Below, one piece after another: positions 13,301 through 25,239 of a stretch of 64,000 bases of DNA. Each line of letters begins with the position of its first letter. Position 1 is the first letter of the stretch. Origin of the DNA: Nymphaea colorata (lineage: Eukaryota; Streptophyta; Magnoliopsida; Nymphaeales; Nymphaeaceae); NCBI RefSeq assembly GCF_008831285.2, contig NC_045141.1:23834742-23898741 (forward strand), given 5' to 3'. The position numbers were made by a program, and so were the translations under genes. The notes under the pieces were generated by a model, which was not told the origin of the DNA, searched no databases, and was given only the letters and a program-made list of their open reading frames with translations.

Positions 13301-15088
13301 AGAAAGATAATTTACACAACCGTCTTAGTCGGAAACTACAGTCAATGCTTAACAATGATTAAATTAATAGAGCTCCATGCGCAACACGGGAGAAGAACAT
13401 GTTAACCTTGGAATCCTAAAGAATTATCTTTTCCCAAATTTTCATTTGTCAATATGGATCTGGATCCATTAGTTTATATCATTTCCGTCCACCTAAAACC
13501 TTTTGAATTCGAAGATGGTACTGTGTGGCAAATCAAATTGGAGATGCGTGGGCCACTATGTCTCCACCTTTGTAAAATGGAATGTGGTTTTCCCATTTAA
13601 CAATGGTAATTGACGTGGATCATTTATACCTGTCGATATATATCCATGGTGTATTTGGGAACACTATCAATTAATGGGTCCGATTTGATTTCGACATTGA
13701 TTGATTTCAGACCCAATAGAATCTACAACACTTAAAGATCAGATATAAATGAAACTTGATTGTAGACATGAGATATCTAAGACAGCTGGTAAGACTTGCT
13801 TTACAGGAAATTAGCTTTGCATGTTATTTGGATTTGGATCGTGGATTTTGTCAGTTTCTAATAGACTAGATTAGGTTTAGATCTGACCTATGTTGTGTTT
13901 TACTATCACGGATCTGCTCAACCAAACATAGAAGTTGCTTCTTAGCTCAACCAAACATAGAAGTTGCTTCTTAGACAAGAGGGTCCACTTTCTCGTATCT
14001 TAATGGGATCCAACCACAATTGATTGAGGTGCTACTTGCCACACAACTTGATGAAAACCTGCACATATAAGTGCATCTGCACGCACTCACACACATAAAT
14101 AGAAGAGAGGGGGAGTAAAAAAAAAAAGAATCAAGCAATAGTTACTGAAAAAGAATGAATGTTGTAAACATCGATATGGGCACCGTATTATTTGATTCAG
14201 TCGGTTCGGCTATTACCAGCTTATAAAAGTGGAAAAATATTTTTTCTAATGTTAGTTTATTTATATACAGTCAATACAAGCATTATAACAACTGACATTT
14301 GAAATTGTCACTGATATGATCTATAGACAATGGTGTTGACAACATTGACTATGATTATCCAACTTAACCTGCCCTACAATACCCGCATCTTTGAACTTAG
14401 AAACAAACCATTTACTTTTACATAAGAATCGCGTTACAAGGAAAAGTTCTCCAAAAGCTTGGAAACAGATCTTGACAAAAAGGAGCTGTAAAGATAAGAG
14501 CAAAAGGCATCTATTCAAGTTGATTGACGACGCTTCTTGGGATTGGAGGGGTGAAATTTTATACATAAAATAGCAAAAACTCAGTTTCTTGGGAGATCTG
14601 CGTGTTTTTTTTTTCAAACGAAGAAACATCGTCTTGCATATTCTGTTTTCCGAAGAAAAGAAAGCAGATGTAAAGACGACCAAGTCCGGGGCTCTTGGTT
14701 CGCGTAACCCCATTTTATGGGGCCAGGGACGAACATTGACGGCCACCTTCTTGGGGACAGAAAGTCCCTTGTTTGGTCGCCGTTTATTCAGACGGATCGT
14801 CGTCGGCGAAGATTAATTGCCGGTGCAACCACCGTTGCCTGGCCAACGTGGAAGCACATGATTCGCACGAACGTTTTAGGGCAAATTCATTATGCGAGTG
14901 GCACTTCGGAGTTGGGATTGGTTATCCAGAAACCTTGCTCTCTTCTCTGTTTCTCGTTTCCGGGTGAAAACGAATTACCGACACTGGCTGGGTCCCCCCC
15001 CATCCTTCCCTCTGCTAAAATGGACTTTTATGGACAAGAAGACTGAACCTTTGATGTTTACCATTTGTTCATAGCTTACCACTTGTTC
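10353..15088. other. Intergenic region between the NAC and SKU5-like genes
   Basis: No supported gene. The strip 12560-12700 is an A/T-rich run followed by GGGGGGCCACCAGCCCCACC, a pattern often left by old plant transposons; I could not delimit it. A perfect 29-bp tandem duplication sits at 13916-13973. A 141-codon minus-strand frame (14321-14746) shows no family resemblance and low-complexity hydrophobic content, so I did not call it. The last hundred bases before the next gene contain a CT tract (about 15089-15107) that probably belongs to its leader. Confidence 0.55.
13916..13973. repeat. Perfect 29-bp tandem duplication
   Basis: Two identical adjacent copies of a 29-base unit starting GCTCAACCAAACATAGAAGT, at 13916-13944 and 13945-13973, with no mismatch. 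Perfect identity suggests a recent slip, or an assembly or library artefact. Confidence 0.95.
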
Positions 15089-15219
15089 ATCTCTCTCTCT
15101 CTCTCTGTGAAGTGAGAATCCTTGCCGCTGATAATGAGGTAAAGAGGGTCTATCTGCATAGCTGGTCACCAGCTCTCTCTGCCTGTGCATTTCTTGACTA
15201 CTAGAACATTTTTGAGAAG

Positions 15220-18200
15220 ATGGTGGCGGTTGGGTTCAAGCATCTTCCTGCGTTTCCCTTAGTGTTGGCTCCCCTGCTGCTCCTGGTTGGCGTGTGCTCA
15301 GCTTTGGATCCATTTGCTTTCTACAACTGGGATGTCTCCTACATCACAGCTGCTCCTCTGGGCGTTGAGCAACAGGTCTCTTTCTCTCTCTCTCTCTCTC
15401 TACCAAATGATGGCTACTTGCTGAATGTAGAGATGTTTAATGGGCAGTCATGGAAATGTGGGTTCGATTTGGTAGGTAGTTATGTCCAGCGTGTACATTG
15501 TGTTTAGAACTTCACTGCTTAGCTCAACGGTTCCTCAAATGTAGCAGATCCGGCAACGTGTATCGTATTTTCACCATTTTTCCTGAAGATGGACTAGCTG
15601 TATGGTTGAGCTGTCGTCTTTCTCTGTTTTGGCCTTGGGAGGTCTATCCAATAAAAGTATCGCCCACAGGATTTAGCAATGCCGTCCTTGAAGGAAGAGG
15701 AAGTCCTTAGATCCCAGAGTGCATGACAAGGCTGATTCCTTTTCAATTACAAAAGAGTCTAATGAGGTTTAGCAAGTGGTTGAGTGAACCAGATTATCTA
15801 GCGGAGCATTCAACTGTCGAATGGAATGAAATCCCATGTTTAATGTTATCCTACTTTTTCTGGATTACTGGACGCGTTCAAGCACCTGCTTGCAGAATCC
15901 ACATTAACCCAACTTTCTGGAGAAAAATGGTTGAATCCGGCACTTCTTAAGGGGGAAGAGCATGATTTCTGTGGTCATCTTTACTAGTTGGTTTTCCTCT
16001 TTTCATGATATTCTTGGCTCTGTTACAGGGAAATCGAGAATGGGATTTATGTGCGACTTAGTTATTTTAGGACCTTATGTGTTATCCTTTTTTCCCTTTT
16101 TGTTGGATGGTGGTGGTGGTTGGACGGACACTAAACAAGCATGCTCATAAAGCACCGCATCTTTTGCCATTGAATATGTATTTTCTCTTTGTAGTCCCCA
16201 GAAAGGGTTCTTTCTTTCTTCCACAGGCAAACTGGAGATTATTGTTGTCAGCCCTTCTGATCCAACCAACACATGATTTGCGAATAGAATCTACCCACAA
16301 TAATGTAAAACAGCTAGCTTTATCTAGGATAAACGGAAATAGAAAAACAGTAAAGTCAGTCAAAAGAAATATGAGAAGAGCAATGGTAACTTCATTCTCC
16401 AACTCTGAACTCTAATTGCTGTGCGTAACTCATCCATATATAGAAGAGGGAAAACAAGATAATGGTAACAGGGATGCATCTGTCTGAGCAGGTGAACTTT
16501 GGATCAGCTCTTCCGTCACATTATATTGTCAAATGGTATTTCGCCTTTTCATCATTGATTTTGCTTTAGTTATGGTGCATCTTTAAGTAGAAATGAAGAT
16601 GATCTCGATGTCCCATAATGTACTTCGTCAGTTTGCATCTAATGCATACTGTCACAACACGACCTATCAGGCCCTTTGATTCTGAAGCCAAGTGTGTCCA
16701 AGTGATGTGTTCTAACGAGGGAGTAATGTCAATCTATTGAGTTTCGTCGAGAACATAAGCAATATAACTGTTCCCAGTCCTGAAAAATTTCATTATTTTA
16801 AGTATCTTAAATCATTTGGGAAACTAATTTTATGTGCACGCAATACTTGCATAGGTACTTGTCACTCCCATAAGTTTCTTATGCAGTTGGAATGGTATAA
16901 AATCAAGCAACACACTCCAGTTTCTTATTGAGATGTCTTTGTTTTACACATACATGCAAATACGGAATGGTTCCGGACACATATGCAGAAGGGAGACATT
17001 GACACCTTATGCAGTGTCATGCTTGAGCCTCACGATGGTTAGAATATCGCATGCAGGTGATTGCAATCAACGGAAAGTTTCCTGGTCCTATCGTCAATGT
17101 GACTACAAACTACAATGTTGTGATTAATGTCAACAACAACTTGGACGAGCCTTTGTTAATTACTTGGTATGTTCTATGGGAATTATTTTACCTCATATTT
17201 TATATGTTTCTTATTGTTTGGCAATACGTATGGTTGTAAAACATTTGCACTCTTGTTATGCTGCCTCCTCTCCTACTGAGCCAGGTCTGGAATACAACAA
17301 AGGCGAAATTCATGGCAAGATGGTGTATCGGGCACTACCTGTCCAATTCCTCCATCTTGGAACTGGACATATCAGTTCCAGGTTAAGGATCAAATTGGGA
17401 GCTTTTATTACTTCCCAAGTACAACTTTCCAGAGAGCTGCAGGTGGCTACGGTGGTTTTACTATAAATAATCGAGTCTTTGTTCCCGTGCCTTTTGGAAC
17501 GCCGGATGGGGACATAACTATTTTCATATCTGACTGGTATAACAAAACCATACGGTGAGTTCTTGCCATTGAAGTTCTATGTTCATGGTTAAAAAAAAAT
17601 CTCTGAGCTTCTTGCTTTCGTATGATCTTAAGGATCTAAGAAAAATGCTCGATGATGGGAAAGAACTTGGAATGCCAGATGGAGTTATTATCAATGGAAA
17701 AGGCCCTTATCGTTACAATCAGACCCTTGTTCCTGCAGGCATTGAGTATGAAACTATAAATGTTAAACCAGGTAAAAACACTGGGAAAAATACTCAATTT
17801 CTTTAGAGTTGGTTAGGCCGTTTCTTCTTTTGTTTATATCCCTGCCATTTTTCTTTGGTCATGATGCAGGCAAAACATATCGCCTTCGAGTTCACAATGT
17901 TGGCATCTCAACTAGCCTGAACTTCAGAATCCAGAACCATTTCCTGAATCTTGTGGAGACAGAAGGATCATACACAAGCCAACAAAATTATACAAGCTTA
18001 GATATTCATGTAGGCCAGTCTTATTCATTCTTGGTGACCATGGATCAAAATGCCAGTAGTGATTACTACATTGTAGCAAGTGCCCGGTTTGTAAACACGA
18101 CTGTCTGGCAAAGGGTTACTGGTGTAGCAGTTTTGCATTATTCCAACTCCAAGGGTCCTGCAAAAGGCCCTCTGCCAAGCGCTCCTGATGACGTTTATGA

Positions 18201-19353
18201 TAAAACCTACTCAATGAACCAGGCCAGATCGATCAGGTTTGCAATTTAATCTTTAACACTATTACATTGTAAACTGTAAGTGTGCTCTCTGAATGTGCTT
18301 GCTTTGTGTTATTGATAGATGGAATGTTACAGCTAGTGCTGCCCGTCCAAACCCTCAGGGTTCGTTCAGATATGGCTCAATTAATGTAACCCAACTCTAT
18401 GTTCTGAAGAATGAGCCACCAGCCATTATCAAGGGAAAGCACCGGGCAACCCTTAATGGTCTTTCATATGTTTCTCCTGCAACCCCTTTGAGGCTGGCTG
18501 ATCAATACAAGATAAAGGGATTATACACCCTTGACTTTCCAACCAAGCCTAGGACTGGGGCCCCATAATGGCGACATCTCTAATCAATGGCACTTATAGA
18601 GGATTTATGGAAATTATACTACAAAACAATGATACTTCAGTTCAAAGCTATCACTTGGATGGCTATGCCTTTTTTGTGGCTGGGTAAGATACCATTTAAC
18701 TTGTCCCTTCTTTTCTGCTGCTTATTTTTCCCTGTTTTCTCTTAAAATCCTGACAGTACAAAGTATATTAGTTGTCCATGGAATTAACTATTGTAACAAA
18801 TGAAACTGCAGAATGGATTTTGGTGAGTGGACAGAGAACAGCAGAGGGACCTATAACAAATGGGATGGAGTTGCTCGCTGCACTGTGCAGGTAGGGAAGA
18901 AAATCTATCATTTGCTTTTCGCATGTTGTCGCAGCAATTTATTTTTTGCTGTTGGAGCAGGTCTTTCCTGGAGCATGGACTGCAATTTTGATTTCACTAG
19001 ACAATGTGGGGATATGGAACCTTCGTGCGGAGAACCTGGATTCGTGGTATCGTGGGCAGGAAGTGTACATAAGAGTTGTGAACCCAGAGGCGAACAACAA
19101 AACGGAGCTGCCAATGCCAGACAACGTTCTGTACTGCGGTGCTCTATCCCATCTGCAAACGTAAGTATATGAAGTATAGAGCTTCAGATAAACTGTCCAT
19201 ATTTTCTACCATTATATCGATCAATGGTCTGATATAGCTTGGTTTTTGTTCAGGCCACAAGCACACAAATCAGCTGGGACTGCGGTCGCTCCTAGCGCCA
19301 CACTGCTAGCTTCATTCCTGCTCTTTGTTGGTGTCGCTGTCCTCTTTGTGTGA
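15220..19353 (+). CDS. SKU5/SKS-like GPI-anchored multicopper-oxidase-like protein, two frameshifts
   Basis: Nine exons: 15220-15375, 17057-17166, 17285-17554, 17633-17771, 17870-18236, 18319-18683, 18812-18890, 18961-19160 and 19254-19353. The product would be about 595 residues, the normal SKU5 length. It has a signal peptide (about 1-28), cupredoxin domains with family blocks (VIAINGKFPGP, GIQQRRNSWQDGV, DQIGSFYYFPS, GKGPYRYNQTLVPAGI, STSLNFRIQNH, SYSFLVTMDQNASSDYY, MNQARSIRWNV, GMDFGEWTENSRGTYNKWDG), many N-glycosylation sequons, and a hydrophobic tail typical of a GPI signal. Copper-ligand histidines of true oxidases are replaced (TWSG for HWHG), as in the SKU5 group. SKU5 relatives act at the plasma membrane and wall in directional cell expansion. 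Two one-base losses break the frame, in the A run at 17544-17547 and in GGGGCCCC at 18557-18564. All other junctions are in phase. The gene is therefore either a recent pseudogene or carries homopolymer assembly errors; identity is sure, integrity is not. Confidence 0.9.
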
Positions 19354-22300
19354 ACATAAAACATGAAAATGAACCCATGTTTCTCTTTCTTGTTTTCCTT
19401 ATTTAATTTTTTCCTTTAAATTTTGATTTTGATTGTTGGTGGTTGAGCATTGGGGTGAGGAAGAATGTAATTTTATTTGTCTATGAATGTGTGTCTATTG
19501 ATGTCCCCATTTGTTCACTCTTTATCCTAGCTCTGCCTTTTTTCAATTTATTCATCTATTTCTTCCAGTAATTTATACAGCAGTCACTCACAATCGCCAC
19601 CAAGATGAAGCAGCCACGACTTGAACTAACTCTCTTTTGTTGATGATCACATTTTCTTTCTTTTTATTTATCTTCATGCAATACGATTTAGGTTTTATTA
19701 GTTGTAAGTGCATTCTTTGTGCTCCCACGCTCTTGCTTTTGCCTGTTGCAGCTTGAACTGGAACGCCGTTGTTCGTTCTCGGCTCAGCATGAATAAATTT
19801 CTGCTCGGCTATAGCCTCATCATTCCTTTATACTCGAGCTTTTGCTTTCGATGCACATAATACGGGTATTAGCTTCTGAGTTTATGTCAAGTGGTTAGGT
19901 GCAATTGCTGAGGGAAATTAACTTGGTAGAGCCATGTCGTTAGCCCCTGATCTTTAATCAATGTTGTATCATTAATCTGTATACCTCTCCGACGCGCTTT
20001 CATTCTCAAGCCCTGTGCTGCAGATGATTTATTTCCTGAGAAAGCTGTTTATAGAACACAATGGTGAGACCAACTTTTACAATCCAAATGGTATTTGGGA
20101 TTGAGGAACAAACACACAAATGCTGATCGGTTTTGTAGTTGGCATTTGGACAAAATGTTCATCGTACCTCCATGTTCTTACAGCAATCGAGATAATAGCG
20201 AACAGTTCGATGGAAGAAAGCAGAGGCGAAGCTCAGTGACTTCGTTAACTTCACGGCTTGTGGAGTCCCCAGGTCGGACAAATTCACATTGCGCGGTTCT
20301 TAATGGGGAGAGTTGGGCTTTCTGCCTTTTATCGATCCAAAGAAACAATGGTGATGCTGACAAGATGCACGGGTAAAAGGAAAACTTAGAGAAAAAACAG
20401 ATGAATAATGTGGATCCCTATAGTCTCTGTCCTCCTCATTGAGATGTGTAACACCTTTGAAGTTTAGTTATATATCGAAAATTGTAAGGGATCTTTAGGA
20501 GCTTTATAAAGGGGGAGGTAAGATGATTGTCTTAGTTTTTAACCTTTTTGAGGTTGGAGTCGGGGTTGGGATCCACCAAACCAGGGGCTCGAGTCCAAGA
20601 GTGAGTCGAATTGTTACAGATCTCATCTATAAGAGAAACAAAAATAAAAATGTGTCAACCATGTCTTGCATCGAATCGACCCATTGACCGAAATGATGGG
20701 GCGATGCTGGACTTGAAATTTTGGACTTGAAATTTTTGTTTCTTTCTGAAATTCTAGTTAAGCTAAATTACTTTTAATATTTTTTAAACAATTTTAAATC
20801 AATTAGTTCGGCTGAAGAGACAGCTTGATCTTCAATTAGCCTTCCATTTCCATTTATTACCTAACTTAAATCTGTTATTTTAAATTTTCTAACAACGTTT
20901 CTTTTTAATTAGTTAGAGTGTTATTTATAGATTCGTTGACCCAAAATAAAGGTGGCAGAGTTCACGGATTCACGTGCCTTTCACTGACTCGCTCTATTTT
21001 TTAATCGAATTTGTATAAGAAAGCTCTCAAGGCTTCGTAGGCCAACATAAGCACACTTAAGTTTGGATTTTCTTTCATTAATTATAAAAAGGTAAACTTT
21101 TTGTGGTTCTTTCAGTACAAAATTAAGTTTTCGTTTCTAAACATCGGTTTAGAGACAGAGCTAATAGGCATGAACCAATAAACCAAAAGATGAGAGAATT
21201 ACTGTACGTATTAAGTGATGAAAAAATATTGGATTGACAGATGATTAATTCAGAAAGGCTTGACTGTTCGGGCCAAGCACATGGATTTTCAGATTTTGTG
21301 AAGGGTATTTTTGTCATTTTATAATTCACATAAACTTTACTGTGGGAGAACAAAATGATTTTTCTCACCTGCAATTTGCATTTCATTAAAGTTTTCATCT
21401 AAATATGTGCTGGCCTTTCTGCAGAAAACAGAAAACCAACAAAAGTATATTCAATTACGAGCAGACATGAATATAATGCGCGTACAGAGCTAGTGGTCCA
21501 AAGAGAGCGATGATTCCAATACCATCCGGAGAAAAAACTTTATACAAACTTGGAAAAATTTTACCTACTTTTGGCATCTCCATAACCAATATTCTTGTGC
21601 ACATATGCGTATGTATATATATATTATACGATAAAATTTGCAGATCCAGTTGTCTGGATTGTGGTCCAACTGATATGATACTTGGGTTCGGTGAGAACCA
21701 CATGCAGTGCAACTCCAGAGTCTGCTCGATTTAAATATTCTGAATTATGAAGAAGGTTTGTCCTTTTGCTAATCACTTCCTGTAGGCTCTCTTTTTCCTA
21801 GTCAAGATAAACATCAACAATACTCATCAAAAGGTCCTTTAGATGATGAAAGAAGCACAACCAATCTGAAGTCCAAGAATTCAAACTTGTCAAGCAAGCC
21901 CTGTAACTTTTTCAGTTTCTTGGCTATGAGCAACCTTGTAACCTGTTGGTGAAAATCTTACAGGAGAAACAACCATGTGATGGGGAAAAAAGTTAATAAT
22001 GAAGCTCATGATTTGCCTATATATTCATCCATATTCATTCCTCCTTTTTTTTATTAATGGTACTTGTGTTGCTTAGTGAAAGAAAAAACATCTCGAATGG
22101 ACAAATTTAATTCAAGCACTAATTTAGAACATGGAAGTAAAAAGGCAAAAAGAAACGAACTTGTCAATGACAGTAAGCTATGGATATGTAGACCTGTGAA
22201 ATCCCCTGCAAGTCAAAAATGAGTTTTCTGTGACTGCTTAAAATATTTTCTTCCGGTGAAACAAGTCAAAAACGAATTCAAGGAAGGCCCAAAAAGTAAA

Positions 22301-25239
22301 GATTCTTCAAGTTCATACATTTCACCCCACTTTGAATTTTGGTCGAAAAGAAGAGAGTAAGGGACGACAATGAATAAGGAATCAAGGACGCCCATCAAAG
22401 CAATGAAACCTGTCCATGCCAGGCATTTTTTTTCAGACTGCCAATTCTCTCAGTACTAGCATAGCCAACAATAAAGAATATACAGTAATATTAGGTTGAG
22501 AGGCGAGGTGTATTTAATATGGTTTAAGAGATCTTTTCTCTCTCTCTCCCCTCCCCAATGGATGGTAGACAGTAGGTGCAGGAAGCAATGAAAGACACGA
22601 ACTAAAAATTGGTTTTAGATATGTTAAAGGATCATTCACATCCGTAATGTTAAGATCAATACTCCTCAATACCATTAAGATCGCACCTTCTATGCGATTA
22701 CTACATGCCACCATCCAATCAAATCGATACCGCTGCCAGAGTTCCAATCTTGATTTAGATAACTGTTATTATAACAATGGTGATAAATGATCACTTAATG
22801 TAACATTATTAAGCAGGAGGTGTGTAAGGTGAGGCACATAACAACCACAGGGGACAAGTGATTGGACCCCAGCGGTTGGTGCTCAAAAGTTTTTTGAACA
22901 GCAAAAGTCGAGGGACATTATAAAGGAGCACAGCACTGAAAGGACAGGTTTTGGTTGCGTCGTAATCAATGGGTTGGATTGGCTTTGAAGGCCTTTTTTT
23001 TTTGTGTCTTGAAATTGAACTTGTTCAGAACGAAGGGGTTGAATGGGATGTTTTTGTTCTAGTGTTCTTCCAGCTAACTGGACCCCACTCTTTTGGTATG
23101 CATGCCGACTGTTTTTTATCAATAAATTCAGGATAATCCCGCAGTTTTATTCAATTTTAGCCTTATGAAAGGAGGAGGAAGATGAACTTTGAATAAGGTA
23201 CCCAAGTGAGCCTAAGTCCCTTCTCCTTCTACTCCGAGAGTTTAAGACTGCTTCAGGACCTAGAAGAAATCTCACCATTGTGGTACGCCCGCCAGGATAA
23301 TTATGCAGTCCTGTTATCACTTCCCATCTCCAACTTGAAAGAAAATGACTTTAAAATCTTGTTGTGTTTCACCAGTATGTAAGGAATCAAACAATTGTTG
23401 CAATGAGCTGCCCATTTGTTTTTCTAGATTTACCTGAGTTTTTCTGTAGGAATATTTAGTTTATTTTTTCTAAGTCCAATTATTGGATGATTTGAAAACA
23501 AATATTCGAGTAAATGGGATCAATTGGTTCAATAATTGCATTTGGGTAGTCAAAAAGAAAATGAGAGCCATTAAAGGGTTGTTCTGCTGATGCAGTTTTT
23601 TCCCTTGGGAGAGAAAGTTTTTGTTTGTGTTCAACATTTTTTGGAATACCACAGATAAATGAGCTTAACATGTTCTCAAGTTTTTGGGAAAGTTTCTCAC
23701 TTTTCCTAACAATAGTCAGACAAGAACCTACCATTCTCATCTTCCCAAAATCCGAGTTGAAAGATTAGTTAGGTCGAACAAAACTAAAATATACCAATTA
23801 TTTTCAACAAAAAAAATATATAACATTTCCCATGCTCCAAAGTGTAGAAAAAAAAAAAAAACGAAGTGATGAGATTTACTCTAAGCCAGAAAACTAGATG
23901 GCAGTTTTCTTTTCTCCTTTGAAGCTGGGGGGTCCGATCCAAAATGGAGTGACATGGGCATGACCTCATCTCTGGGAAATTAGATCGTTCTATCCCGGTG
24001 GATGGACACGTTGTTTGGATATATATTGGGGGGTCCCAGACTCGATAGTCAATGGTTTATAGTTTCTTCTTCAAAATTTAATATTGTTTAATAAAAAAGT
24101 AGTCGAGATTTTTTTAGAAAAAATAATTTTTTCGTTCGCTACAAAATCAAAAGGTCCGTCCCTATTGTCTTCAAGAAGAGATCTAGCTTTAAGAATGCGA
24201 ACCAAATCAGCCAGAGTTGAAACGAGACAAATGATGAGAGATGTTATTCTCAAATTAACATGAGTTTCCTTAGGTCCAGAAGCATTCCTAAACTTAAGAA
24301 TTTAGAAATGGAATATAGAAATGGAGGGAGGAGCTTCGGTTTCTTGGAGATATCTTTTCTGGGTTATTTACTCGAAAATGTGTTTTTGTCATGCCTACCC
24401 AAGCATAAATTTTTTTTGCAGGTTTCGTTATAAGATCATTTATACCGAACCAGGTTTTCATAAAATCCATTGTTCAAGGCGTCCTCTAAACGCTACCTAG
24501 GGCGCTGCAAACTACTGGAAGAGAACATCTTGTGTCCATGGGGGGCTTGAATTGAAAAGAGAACCATAAGCAGCGACACAACACTGAGCTCAGGTTGCAG
24601 AAACCTTAATAAACGATCTTGTGATGATACTTCGTTGGCTCGCGAATGGCAATTGTAAGCGACGGCTTATGAAACTCGTTGATTACTTACTGGCCCAGGG
24701 CAGAAAATCAAACCATGAGGGTAAAAAGTCCAGAAGGCTTACCGAAGAGAAAATTAGAAATAATAAAACGGAATCTCCTTTTGGAAATAGAAATGGTGAA
24801 AATTGAAAGCCATGGTTTTGCATTGAAAGACGATTCTTCTCTTCGTGAGATCGTCAAGAAAGCATGTAAGGGTAAAGACAAATTCTTCCCCATAAAGGAG
24901 TTTTCCACACTCCAAACCAGACCTCACCTTCCCTTTTCTCTCCCCAACTCGGACTAATCGACAAAAATTTCTCCATCGCTTTTCCGTTAAAACTTCAGGC
25001 AGGATATTGCATTCTGCCAAATCTTCCTTTTTCTTCTTCATGGGAAGAGGAAGAGTCCTAAATTTGGGTCTTTTTGATGGTTGTAGCGCATAAGAGAGTC
25101 GTCATTGCACCGACCGCTCAAGGCAAGAAACGAAGAGAAAAATAGAGAAGAAGCAGAGAAATGCCAGAGTTAAACTGTTTGCCTTAGTTGGTGTTCCAGT
25201 TTTTTTGCTTTGTAGCCACTTCAAGCCTTCTAGTAGAAG
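19354..25239. other. Intergenic region between the SKU5-like and DUF641 genes
   Basis: No supported gene. One short LTR copy lies at 20447-20618. The rest is AT-rich with scattered poly-A and poly-T runs and short frames without family features. The bases just upstream of 25240 (about 24950-25239), with TTCTTCTTC tracts, look like the leader and promoter of the DUF641 gene, but I see no clear TATA box. Confidence 0.55.
20447..20618 (+). mobile_element. Short solo LTR (TRIM-like), copy C
   Basis: A 172-bp block begins TGTAACACC and ends GAATTGTTACA. It contains a TATA-like CTTTATAAAGG and a GGGTTGGGATCC stretch. It aligns from end to end with the block at 60687-60874: the same TGTAA start, TTTAGTT, ATTGTRA, TTATAAA, GTTGGGATCC and GTTACA end, in the same order. 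The TG...CA ends, TATA motif and length suggest a small retroelement LTR; no internal region or coding sequence follows. Family name unknown. Confidence 0.6.

Noticed and set aside
14321..14746. 141-codon minus frame upstream of the SKU5-like gene
   Set aside because: No recognised motif, T-rich composition and overlap with equally long plus-strand frames.
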